Positions 8,451-17,233 of a DNA stretch of 64,000 bases are shown piece after piece (the first letter of the stretch is position 1; each line of letters begins with the position of its first letter). Position numbers and translations under genes: made by a program. The notes below the pieces were generated by a model. That model was not told the origin of the DNA. It saw nothing but the letters and a program-made list of their open reading frames with translations, and did not search any database. The stretch is taken from NCBI GenBank assembly GCA_013001055.1, contig JABDNH010000016.1, forward strand, positions 62,001 through 126,000, in the 5' to 3' direction. This DNA comes from Sphingomonas sp. Its GTDB lineage: Bacteria; Pseudomonadota; Alphaproteobacteria; Sphingomonadales; Sphingomonadaceae.

Positions 8451-9854
8451 ATGCGTTCCATGTTCCTCGCCGCTTCGCTTCTTACCGCGCCCGCTATCGC
8501 TGCCGATCATCACGGTGACGGTCATATGCAGCACAACGAGCACGCCATGCATGCCGAGCGCGATGCGGCGCTGCTTGCCCTGTCCGAGGACGTGAGCGAG
8601 GAGCGGCTGCGCGCCGATATCGATACGCTGGTGGGCTTCGGCACGCGCCATACCCTGTCGAGCCAGACCGATCCGGAGCGCGGTATCGGTGCGGCGGTGC
8701 GCTGGGCCGAAGCTACGTTTGCGGAGATGGGGCTGGAGGCAAGCCAGGTCTGCGACGTGGTGACCGGTGACCGCATCCCCCAGCCCACGCGCGTGTGCAG
8801 CGCGATCGGTATCCAGCGCGGTACCGAACGACCCAACGACGTGATCATCATGACCGCGCATATCGACAGCCGCGTAAGCGATGCGATGAACTACACCGAC
8901 GATGCGCCGGGCGCCAACGATGATGGGTCGGGCACGGTGGCGGTGATCGAGACGGCGCGGTTGCTCAGCCCGAAAGCCTTCGACGCGACCATCGTCTATG
9001 CGACGTTGGCAGGCGAGGAGCAGGGCCTGTTCGGCGCCAAGATCCTCGCCGCTTACGCCAAGGCACAAGGCTGGAACGTGATCGCCAATCTCAACAATGA
9101 CGTGATCGGCAATAGCTGTGGTTCTGACGGGCATTGCGATGCCGACCATGTGCGCGTGTTTTCCGAAGGGCCGCGCACCGATGGCTATGGTGACGAACTC
9201 GCCGCACAGCAGCGGCGGCGCGGCGGCGAGAATGACGCGCCGAGCCGTAATCTTGGGCGCTATATCGACACGCTCGCCGATCGCTTGCCCCAAATCGGGC
9301 TGGACGTGCGCCCGATCTGGCGGACCGATCGCTGGGGCCGCGGGGGTGACCATATCGAGTTCCTCAATGCCGGCTATCCCGCGATCCGCTTTGCCGTCGC
9401 GGTCGAAGATTACGATCACCAGCACCAGGATCTGCGCGTCGAAAATGGCGTGACCTATGGTGATACTGCGGACGAAATGGACTTTGCCTATCTTGCGAAG
9501 GTGACGCGCCTCAATATCGCCGCGCTGGCCGAACTGGCGAGTGCACCGCCGCCGCCGACCGATGTGCGCGCCGCAGGAGCCGTGCAGACATCGACCACAT
9601 TACGCTGGCAGCCGGTCACCGGCGCCGATCATTATCGCATCGCCTGGCGGCGTACCGATGCGTCGAATTGGGAGGGTGACCATCGCCGCGCCGGTCCCGA
9701 TGCATGCACGGCGGAAGGCTGCGAATATGTGCTCGAAGGTATTCGTGTCGACGACTGGATCTTCGGCGTCGCGTCGGTCTCCGACGGGGGGCATCACAGC
9801 CCCGTAGTCAGTGCAGTGCCCGGCGGCGACTGGGCCCCACTAGCCAGAGATTAA
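8451..9854 (+). CDS. M28 family metallopeptidase, secreted, with C-terminal Fn3-like domain
   Basis: Signal peptide MRSMFLAASLLTAPAIAADHH; zinc ligand motifs TAHIDS, PGANDDGSG, GEEQGLFG; VRAAGAVQTSTTLRWQPVTGADHYRIAWR Fn3-like. Confidence 0.85.
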   Translation: MRSMFLAASLLTAPAIAADHHGDGHMQHNEHAMHAERDAALLALSEDVSEERLRADIDTLVGFGTRHTLSSQTDPERGIGAAVRWAEATFAEMGLEASQVCDVVTGDRIPQPTRVCSAIGIQRGTERPNDVIIMTAHIDSRVSDAMNYTDDAPGANDDGSGTVAVIETARLLSPKAFDATIVYATLAGEEQGLFGAKILAAYAKAQGWNVIANLNNDVIGNSCGSDGHCDADHVRVFSEGPRTDGYGDELAAQQRRRGGENDAPSRNLGRYIDTLADRLPQIGLDVRPIWRTDRWGRGGDHIEFLNAGYPAIRFAVAVEDYDHQHQDLRVENGVTYGDTADEMDFAYLAKVTRLNIAALAELASAPPPPTDVRAAGAVQTSTTLRWQPVTGADHYRIAWRRTDASNWEGDHRRAGPDACTAEGCEYVLEGIRVDDWIFGVASVSDGGHHSPVVSAVPGGDWAPLARD

Positions 9855-10068
9855 GTGGGTAACGGCGTTAAGTGGATTGCTGTGAATAGGCGTTAAACTG
9901 GTCGCCTTTCCGACTCTGTGACGTAAAACTGCGGTTTTATTGCGTCCCTGACGCAACGCTTTTGCAAAACTGCCACAATGTCTCGATTAGAGACTCGAAA
10001 GCGGTTGACCATTGCCCGTCCCATCGGAACCGTGGGTGCGCTCACACACACCTGGGGAAGGGAATTAC

Positions 10069-11274
10069 ATGATTGGTAAACTGACTCTGCTCGCCACTGC
10101 GGCGGGCGTCATGACGGTTGCAAGCGCGGCACCTGCTGCAGCTGCACCCAAATATATCGCAAACCAATATATCTGCACATTCGATAGCGGCGTTGCTGCT
10201 GCAGACGTCGATCGTCGGTCGTCGCGCGCCGTCGCTGCACTGGGCGGCACGAAGCTGCACACCTACAAGCGCGCCGTGAAGGGCTTTGCCGTGCGGACGC
10301 CGAATTCGAATGCGAACCCGCGCGCTTTCCTCAACAAGAATGGTTTCGCTGTCGAAAATTGCGAACAGGACCAGGTCGCCACGTTGGATTTCCCAGTGAA
10401 GGGCAAGGCGCCGAAGAAGGATAATCCGGGCCGGGGCAAGAAGCCGCCCAAGGATGATCCGACGCCGACGCCGACGCCGACGCCGGGAACCGCTCCGACG
10501 AGCCCGAGCGAATCCGCACCTTGGGGGATCACGCGCGTCAACGGCGGCGTTTCGGGTGCCAGCGGAACGGCCTGGGTGCTCGACACCGGCATTGCCGATC
10601 ACTGGGACCTCAACGTCGACTATTCGCGCGGTTTCACCGCGTTCAATGATGACGCCAAGGATCGCAACGGCCACGGCACCCACGTCGCGGGCACGATCGC
10701 GGCAATCGACAATGAACTCGGCGTGATCGGCGTTGCCGCTGGTGCTACCGTCGTCCCGGTAAAGGTGCTTTCTGATAGCGGTTCGGGCAGCTATTCCGGC
10801 GTGATTGCCGGTATCGATCACGTCGCGGCGAATGGCCAGGCTGGCGATGTCGCTAACATGAGCCTGGGTGGCGGTTATTCCGCGACGCTCAACCAAGCGG
10901 TGGAGAATGCCTCGTCGGTGGTGAAGTTCGCGCTCGCCGCGGGCAATGAATCGACCGATGCCAACACCAAGAGCCCGGCTAGCGCCAACGGCCCGAACGT
11001 CTACACGGTGAGCTCGTTCGCCAATGGCGATAACTGGTCGAGCTTCTCCAACTACGGCAACCCGCCGGTCGATTATGCCGAGCCCGGCTCCTCGATCCGT
11101 TCGACGGTTCCGGGCAGCGTTGTGGACGGCAAGGACAATGCCTATGCGACCTATTCGGGCACCTCGATGGCCGCGCCGCACCTTGCGGGCCTGCTGCTCC
11201 TGGGCAACGTGCGCACCGACGGCACGGTCAACGGCGATCCGGACGGCAACCCCGATCCGATCGGCGTCAACTAG
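10069..11274 (+). CDS. S8 family serine peptidase (subtilisin-like), secreted
   Basis: Signal peptide MIGKLTLLATAAGVMTVASAAPAAAA; catalytic blocks VLDTGI, NGHGTHVAGT, GTSMAAPHLAG; RBS GGGGAAGGG upstream. Confidence 0.93.
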   Translation: MIGKLTLLATAAGVMTVASAAPAAAAPKYIANQYICTFDSGVAAADVDRRSSRAVAALGGTKLHTYKRAVKGFAVRTPNSNANPRAFLNKNGFAVENCEQDQVATLDFPVKGKAPKKDNPGRGKKPPKDDPTPTPTPTPGTAPTSPSESAPWGITRVNGGVSGASGTAWVLDTGIADHWDLNVDYSRGFTAFNDDAKDRNGHGTHVAGTIAAIDNELGVIGVAAGATVVPVKVLSDSGSGSYSGVIAGIDHVAANGQAGDVANMSLGGGYSATLNQAVENASSVVKFALAAGNESTDANTKSPASANGPNVYTVSSFANGDNWSSFSNYGNPPVDYAEPGSSIRSTVPGSVVDGKDNAYATYSGTSMAAPHLAGLLLLGNVRTDGTVNGDPDGNPDPIGVN

Positions 11275-11303
11275 ACCGCTTCTTCAAAAAGCTGAAGCAA
11301 CAA

Positions 11304-11334
11304 AGGGTCGGCGTTCGCGCCGGCCCTTTTCCTT
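11304..11334 (+). terminator. Rho-independent terminator after first S8 gene
   Basis: AAGGGTCGGCGTTCGCGCCGGCCCTTTTCC hairpin plus T-run. Confidence 0.75.
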
Positions 11335-11504
11335 TGCCGTGTTCGCAAGTGCAGCGACGCATTTCCACGGCGTTTTTGTGTCGAAAATGTCACCGAGTGC
11401 GAAATCTGGCTGCCCTACGATTTTTCTCATCACCCAAGCTTGACGAACTATTCGAATGCCGAAACGCTCATCGTTCTCAAGTCACACGAGTGAGGGGAAG
11501 TTCA

Positions 11505-12638
11505 TTGTATAAGATGTTGATGTTGGCCGCCAGCGTATCGGCAGTTGCGGTTGCCGCTCCGGCAGTCGCTGCGCCCAAAGCGATCCCGGGTCAGTTTATC
11601 TGCCAGTTTGACGACAGCGTTTCGGCTCTAGAGGTCGATCGTCGTTCGGATCGTGCCGTTGCCGCCCTGGGGGGCAAGAAGCTGCACGCCTACAAGCACA
11701 CCATTCGTGGCTTCGCGGTAAAGTTGCCCAATGAAAATGCCAATCCGCAAGCAATGCTTAAGCGCAACGGCTTCTCGGTCGAAAGCTGCGAGCAGGACCA
11801 GCTCGCGACGCTGAACTTCCCCGTCAAGGCAAAAGCTCCGCCTCCGGGCAAGGGCAAGAATGGTGGTGGTGACACCACGCCGCCGCCGCAGGAAACGCCG
11901 TGGGGTATCACGCGCGTTGGCGGTGGTGCGACTTACGCGGGCAATAATGTCGCTTATGTTCTCGATACGGGCGTCGACTTCGACCACGAAGACCTCAATG
12001 TCGATGTCGCTGGTTCGGTCAGCTTCGTGAAGGGCGATGCCGACGATTATAATGGTCACGGCACGCACGTTGCCGGTACCATCGCTGCGGTAGACAACGA
12101 TCGCGGTGTGATCGGTGTTGCTGCAGGCGCGACCGTCGTTTCGGTTCGCGTGCTCGACCGCCGTGGTTCGGGTAGCTATTCGGGCATCATCGCGGGTGTC
12201 GACTGGGTCGGCGCAAACGGTTCGAACGGCGATGTGGCCAATCTCAGCCTCGGCGGCGGCAGGTCCGATGCGCTGAACGATGCGGTGGTTGCTGCTGCTG
12301 CTGGCGGCATCAAATTCGTTCTCGCGGCCGGCAACGAGTCGACCGATGCGAACACGAAGAGCCCGGCAAGCGCGAACGGCGCGAACGTGTACACGATCGC
12401 CTCGAGCACGAGCAGCGACGGCTTTTCGTCCTTCTCGAACTACGGACAGCCGCCAATCGATTATATCGAGCCTGGTTCGTCGATCCTTTCGGCGTACAAA
12501 AATGGCGGTTACGCAACGCTATCGGGGACTTCGATGGCCGCACCGCACGCCGCCGGGCTGCTGCTGTGGGGTAACATCAGCAATGGTGGCAGCATCACCG
12601 GCCCGGACGGTGACAGCTACACGGTCGGCGTCCGCTAA
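11505..12638 (+). CDS. S8 family serine peptidase (subtilisin-like), paralog of upstream gene
   Basis: VLDTGVDFDHEDLNVDV, NGHGTHVAGT, GTSMAAPHAAG; likely TTG start at 11505 after GAGGGGAAG, alternative ATG 11514. Confidence 0.9.
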   Translation: MYKMLMLAASVSAVAVAAPAVAAPKAIPGQFICQFDDSVSALEVDRRSDRAVAALGGKKLHAYKHTIRGFAVKLPNENANPQAMLKRNGFSVESCEQDQLATLNFPVKAKAPPPGKGKNGGGDTTPPPQETPWGITRVGGGATYAGNNVAYVLDTGVDFDHEDLNVDVAGSVSFVKGDADDYNGHGTHVAGTIAAVDNDRGVIGVAAGATVVSVRVLDRRGSGSYSGIIAGVDWVGANGSNGDVANLSLGGGRSDALNDAVVAAAAGGIKFVLAAGNESTDANTKSPASANGANVYTIASSTSSDGFSSFSNYGQPPIDYIEPGSSILSAYKNGGYATLSGTSMAAPHAAGLLLWGNISNGGSITGPDGDSYTVGVR

Positions 12639-12659
12639 GGTTTGACCGACACCACGGGA

Positions 12660-12692
12660 AAGGGGCCGGCGTCCGCGCTGGCCCTTTTCTTT
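12660..12692 (+). terminator. Rho-independent terminator after second S8 gene
   Basis: AAGGGGCCGGCGTCCGCGCTGGCCCTTTTCTTT hairpin plus T-run. Confidence 0.75.
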
Positions 12693-12736
12693 GCGCTTTG
12701 GATTGAACGAACGGCGGCTTCACTCATTATTGCTTC

Positions 12737-15022
12737 ATGGCACGCAAAGAGGAAGGGCTGCCGAGCCCGCAACAGATTCTGGATTTCATCGAGCGCTCCG
12801 ATAGCAAGGTCGGGAAACGCGAGATCGCGAAGGAATTTGGGCTCAAGGGGCAGGAGAAGATCGGCCTCAAGCGCCTGCTCAAGGACATGGCGGATGAAGG
12901 GCTGATCGATCACTCGCCCGGCCGCGCATTTCACAAGATGGGCGGCGTCCCGCGGGTCACCGTACTGCGCGTCATCTCGACCGACGATGGCGAGGTGTGG
13001 GCGGAACCTGAACAATGGTCGGCCGAAACGCCCACGCCCAAATTGCGGGTGCTGGAACGCGGGCGGCGCTCGGCGCTGGCGGTCAACGACCGAGTGCTGG
13101 TGCGGACTGAAGAACGCGGCAAGGGCCACGTCGCACATGTCATGAAGAAGCTGGCGCGCTCGGCAGAAATGCTGATGGGCGTCGTGCGCCAGGAAGGAAG
13201 TCGCTATTTCCTGGCGCCGATCGACAAAAAGCAGCGTACGCACTTCCTGCTGCGCGATCTGAACGGCGCGGAAGTCGGCGACCTCGTCCTTGCCGAACCG
13301 GCCAGCAAGGGGCGCAATCCGGCCGCCAATGTCGATGCGGTGCTGGGCGATCCGTTCGCGCCCAAGAGCTTCAGCCTGATTGCGATCCACAAATATGGCA
13401 TTCGCGACCGCTTTCCCGACAGGGTCATCAAGGAAGCCGAAAAGGTCGCCAAGCTCGACCTTGGTGACGATCGCGAGGATCTTACGCACTTGCCCATCGT
13501 CGCGATCGATCCGGAGGACGCGCGCGATCATGACGATGCAATCTGGGCGGAGCATGACGAAGCGCCGGATAATGCCGGTGGTTACAAGGCGGTCGTGGCG
13601 ATCGCGGACGTCAGTTTCTACGTCCGGCCCGGCAGCGAACTCGATCGCGAGGCGCGCAAGCGCGGCAACAGCGTTTACTTTCCTGATCGCGTTGTTCCCA
13701 TGCTGCCCGAGGAATTGTCGGCGGGGATATGTTCGCTGAAGGAGGGCGTCGATCGCGCGGCGATGGCCTGCCACCTGCAGATCGACAGCGGCGGCAATCT
13801 CAAAAGCTTTCGCTTTACCCGCGCCAAGGTGCGGCTGGCAGCCAATATCGCCTATGAAGATGCGCAGGCCGCGATCGATGGTGAAAAGGACCGCGTCGAT
13901 CCCGAACTGGTCGAAACGGCGCTCAAACCCTTGTGGGATTGCTGGAAGGTGTTGTTGGCCGCGCGTGAAAGCCGCGAACCGCTCGATCTCGACCTGCCCG
14001 AACGCCGCGTCCAGCTCGACGAAAAAGGCCGCATCATGTCAGTTGCGCCGCGAGAGCGACTGGACGCGCACCGGCTCGTCGAAGATTACATGATTGCCGC
14101 CAATGTGGCTGCCGCCAAGGCGCTGGAAAAGAAAAAGGCACCGGTCATGTACCGGATCCATGAGGTGCCGGACCGCGAAAAGCTTAGCGGCCTCAAGGAC
14201 TATCTTGCCAGCCTCGATATTCCCTTCACGCTCGGCCAGGTAATCCGGCCGTCGACATTTAATGCGGTGATCGAGCGCACTCCGGAGGATTCGCGCGAAG
14301 AAGTGATGATCCAGATCCTCAGGAGTCAGATGCAAGCGCGCTATGGCGGCGAACCGCTGGGACATTTCGGCCTGGCGCTGGGCAGCTATGCGCACTTCAC
14401 TTCGCCCATCCGCCGCTACGCCGACTTGATCGTCCACCGTTCGCTGGTCAACGTCTACAAGCTGGGGCCGGGCGGACTACCCGCCGAAGACGCCAACGAG
14501 ATCGAAGCTGTCGGCGAACTCATCTCAGGGCTCGAGCGGCGCGCGATGGAGGCCGAGCGCGATACGATCGACCGTTATGTCGCGGCTTACCTGGCCGACC
14601 AGGTCGGACAAATCGTGCGCGCCAAGATTACCGGCGTGCAGCCCTTCGGCTTTTTCGCGACGGTCGAGGATCTGGGTGGCGACGGGCTCGTCCTCGCCAA
14701 GACGCTGGGCCGCGAATATTTCCGCTACGACGAGAAGACGCAGGCACTGATCGGCGACGATAGCGGCGACACCTACAAGCCCGGCATGAAGCTCGAGCTC
14801 AAATTGGTCGAGGCCGATCCGGTCTCAGGCGCGCTACGCTTCGAACTTCCCGAAGGCAGCTATGGCGGTGATGCCAATGACCGCGGCCATCGCGGCAGGC
14901 CAAAAGGCAAGGGCGGCAAAGCCGGCAATGCCGGTAACCGCGGCGGCAAGAAGCGGCGTGACCGCGGCAAGCCCAAGCCCAAGCCCAAGGGTGGACCTAA
15001 GGGCAGGGCGCGCAACAAGTGA
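12737..15022 (+). CDS. rnr: Ribonuclease R
   Basis: 761 aa; RNB block IDPEDARDHDDAIWAEHDE, AHFTSPIRRYADLIVHRSL; S1 domain; basic K/G/R-rich tail. Confidence 0.95.
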   Translation: MARKEEGLPSPQQILDFIERSDSKVGKREIAKEFGLKGQEKIGLKRLLKDMADEGLIDHSPGRAFHKMGGVPRVTVLRVISTDDGEVWAEPEQWSAETPTPKLRVLERGRRSALAVNDRVLVRTEERGKGHVAHVMKKLARSAEMLMGVVRQEGSRYFLAPIDKKQRTHFLLRDLNGAEVGDLVLAEPASKGRNPAANVDAVLGDPFAPKSFSLIAIHKYGIRDRFPDRVIKEAEKVAKLDLGDDREDLTHLPIVAIDPEDARDHDDAIWAEHDEAPDNAGGYKAVVAIADVSFYVRPGSELDREARKRGNSVYFPDRVVPMLPEELSAGICSLKEGVDRAAMACHLQIDSGGNLKSFRFTRAKVRLAANIAYEDAQAAIDGEKDRVDPELVETALKPLWDCWKVLLAARESREPLDLDLPERRVQLDEKGRIMSVAPRERLDAHRLVEDYMIAANVAAAKALEKKKAPVMYRIHEVPDREKLSGLKDYLASLDIPFTLGQVIRPSTFNAVIERTPEDSREEVMIQILRSQMQARYGGEPLGHFGLALGSYAHFTSPIRRYADLIVHRSLVNVYKLGPGGLPAEDANEIEAVGELISGLERRAMEAERDTIDRYVAAYLADQVGQIVRAKITGVQPFGFFATVEDLGGDGLVLAKTLGREYFRYDEKTQALIGDDSGDTYKPGMKLELKLVEADPVSGALRFELPEGSYGGDANDRGHRGRPKGKGGKAGNAGNRGGKKRRDRGKPKPKPKGGPKGRARNK

Positions 15023-15075
15023 GGTAATCGTCCGTTGGCGGAGGTAAGATCCTAGACATACCAACGGAGTTTTCA

Positions 15076-15660
15076 ATGTCCCTTCCCAAGATCGCCTTCA
15101 TCAATGGATCGATCCGCAAAGCCAGTTTCAACCGGCGTATCGGCAAGGCTATAACCAGCATGGTCGAAGATCGCCTGACGATCCACGAAGTCCCGATCGC
15201 CGACCTTCCTCTCTACAATCCCGATATCGACAATGACGACGAACGCCCGGAAGCATGGGCGATTTTCCGCGGTGCGATCGAGAATACCGATGGCGTGCTA
15301 TTCTCCAGCCCGGAATGGAATCGGTCGATCACCGGCGCGCTCAAGAATGCCATCGACATCGGTTCGCGTCCGTACGGAAAAGGCGTCCTCATCGGGAAGC
15401 CCACTGCTGTGTTCTCAGCAACGCCCGGATCAACCGGGGCGCTGGGCGGTACGCTTGCCATCCTGCCATGTTTCAAAACGCTCGACATGCCCGACATGGG
15501 ACAGCCCGAAGCCTATTATGGCGGCGTCAATGACGACAAGATCGATATGGACGGCACCATCAATGACAAAGGCCTCAAGCGCGAAGTCGAGAAGTTTGCC
15601 AAGGCCTTCGCCGAGCATATCGAGCAGATGATGCGCGGCGGCAGCGAGCACGCGCAATGA
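15076..15660 (+). CDS. NADPH-dependent FMN reductase family protein
   Basis: FINGSIRKASFNRRIGKAI, LFSSPEWNRSITGALKNAIDIGSRPYG. Confidence 0.88.
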   Translation: MSLPKIAFINGSIRKASFNRRIGKAITSMVEDRLTIHEVPIADLPLYNPDIDNDDERPEAWAIFRGAIENTDGVLFSSPEWNRSITGALKNAIDIGSRPYGKGVLIGKPTAVFSATPGSTGALGGTLAILPCFKTLDMPDMGQPEAYYGGVNDDKIDMDGTINDKGLKREVEKFAKAFAEHIEQMMRGGSEHAQ

Positions 15661-15738
15661 TGGCTAGGCGACTCTAGCGGTTGACGGTGCAGCGACGCAC
15701 TGACAGGCTGAAACCTCACATTTCAGCAGGGAGGTTAC

Positions 15739-15915
15739 ATGCCGCATCGTTTCCACATCACCAAGGACAAGAAGGGCGAGTTCCGCGTTTCCTTCAACTA
15801 TAATTCGGAAAAGATTTTCTGGACCGAAGGCTACAGCTCGAAGAGCTCGGCGAAGAACGCGATCGAGTCGATCCTCAAGAATGGCCCTGGTGCCGAGGTG
15901 GTTGACGATAGCTAA
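15739..15915 (+). CDS. DUF1508/YegP family small protein (58 aa)
   Basis: MPHRFHITKDKKGEFRVSFNYNSEKIFWTEGYSSKSSAKNAIESILKNGPGAEVVDDS; RBS GGAGGT; terminator follows; below ORF-track size cut-off. Confidence 0.85.
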   Translation: MPHRFHITKDKKGEFRVSFNYNSEKIFWTEGYSSKSSAKNAIESILKNGPGAEVVDDS

Positions 15916-15941
15916 TCGTCCTTCCTGACGTACACATGAGA

Positions 15942-15967
15942 GCCCCGGTTCACGCCGGGGCTTTTTT
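15942..15967 (+). terminator. Rho-independent terminator
   Basis: GCCCCGGTTCACGCCGGGGCTTTTTT. Confidence 0.85.
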
Positions 15968-16033
15968 GTCGCGCGGTGGAACTGCGAACGTCGCCAACCA
16001 TTGTTCAAGTAATTCGAACTAAGGAGATTTTCG

Positions 16034-16555
16034 ATGCCCCGCCTCATCCCCACCCACGAAGTGCCCGATCTGGATTTGCCGCTGATCGATGGCGGCCGGT
16101 TCAGCCTGGCCGCCGATGCCGGGGACTATCTGACCATCCTCGCATTCTATCGCGGGAAGCATTGTCCGCTGTGTCGCAAATGGCTGCAGGAACTGAACGG
16201 GCTGGTCGGAGACTATGCGGAACGCGGCATCAAGGTCGTCGCGCTGTCGATGGATGGGGAAGATCGGGCGCAAATCGCGCGCGATGAATGGGACATCGAC
16301 AATGTGCCGATCGCCTATGGTCTCAGCGAAGACGAAGCACGCGCCTACGGCCTCTATATCAGCAACAAGCGCGAAGGCTCGGATGAACCCGATCGCTTTT
16401 CCGAGCCTGGCATGTTCCTCATCCATCCCGATCGGACGCTCTACGCGGTCACCTTGCAATCTATGCCGTTCACGCGGCCCAGCTTCAAGGAGCTGCTGGG
16501 CGCACTCGATTTTGTGAAGGACAAGGATTACCCGCCGCGCGGCACAGTCGAATAG
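16034..16555 (+). CDS. Peroxiredoxin-like (AhpC/TSA) protein
   Basis: YLTILAFYRGKHCPLCRKWLQELN; thioredoxin-fold AhpC/TSA pattern. Confidence 0.85.
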   Translation: MPRLIPTHEVPDLDLPLIDGGRFSLAADAGDYLTILAFYRGKHCPLCRKWLQELNGLVGDYAERGIKVVALSMDGEDRAQIARDEWDIDNVPIAYGLSEDEARAYGLYISNKREGSDEPDRFSEPGMFLIHPDRTLYAVTLQSMPFTRPSFKELLGALDFVKDKDYPPRGTVE

Positions 16556-16558
16556 GCG

Positions 16559-17113
16559 CTAAAGCTTGGGCAGCGTGACGCCCTGCTGGCCCATATATTT
16601 GCCGGCGCGGTCCTTGTAGCTGGTCTCGCAGCGCTCGTTCCCCTTCAGGAAGAGAAATTGGCACGCACCCTCGTTCGCGTAAATCTTGGCGGGAAGGGGC
16701 GTGGTGTTGGAAAATTCCAGCGTCACATGGCCTTCCCAGCCGGGCTCGAGCGGGGTGACGTTCACGATGATCCCGCAGCGCGCATAGGTCGATTTGCCAA
16801 GGCAGATGACCAGCACGTCTTCGGGGATGCGGAAATATTCGACCGTCCGCGCGAGCGCAAAACTGTTGGGCGGGATGATGCAGCAATCGGTCCGCTTGTC
16901 GACGAAGCTGTTGTCGGCGAAGTTCTTGGGATCGACGACTGCGCTGTCGATATTGGTGAAGATCTTGAATTCGTCGGCGACGCGCGCGTCGTAGCCATAG
17001 CTCGACAAGCCGTAGCTGATATTGCCCTCGCGCCGCTGCGCCTCGACGAAGGGTTCGATCATGCCGTTGGACTGCGACTGCTCGCGAATCCACTTGTCGG
17101 AAAGAATGCTCAT
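16559..17113 (-). CDS. dcd: dCTP deaminase
   Basis: [54 protein letters not shown]... highly characteristic. Confidence 0.95.
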   Translation of the reverse strand: MSILSDKWIREQSQSNGMIEPFVEAQRREGNISYGLSSYGYDARVADEFKIFTNIDSAVVDPKNFADNSFVDKRTDCCIIPPNSFALARTVEYFRIPEDVLVICLGKSTYARCGIIVNVTPLEPGWEGHVTLEFSNTTPLPAKIYANEGACQFLFLKGNERCETSYKDRAGKYMGQQGVTLPKL

Positions 17114-17138
17114 GGCTGCATGGTGTGGCGGACAAATC

Positions 17139-17168
17139 CTATCCACGCAAATGTGAAACTTATCCACA
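17139..17168. promoter_or_regulatory. DnaA box TTATCCACA (17160-17168) plus near-match CTATCCACG (17139-17147)
   Basis: Exact consensus DnaA 9-mer in the divergent dcd/dnaB intergenic region. Confidence 0.6.
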
Positions 17169-17233
17169 AACTGCCCACCGAAAATTTTAGGCTAGCCCGC
17201 ACAGCCGCATTTTCTGATATATAGGTTCGTCCC

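Noticed and set aside
9856-9900. Direct repeat GGCGTTAAGTGG / GGCGTTAAACTGG as CtrA-type sites
   Set aside because: Spacing does not match TTAA-N7-TTAA; short imperfect repeat only, too weak to call.
10042-11181. 379-aa minus-strand ORF antisense to first S8 peptidase
   Set aside because: Arg/Ile/Val-rich mirror translation, no start context.
11334-11504. N-terminal extension of the second S8 ORF
   Set aside because: Sequence lacks a signal peptide and sits just after a terminator; the signal peptide begins at 11505/11514.
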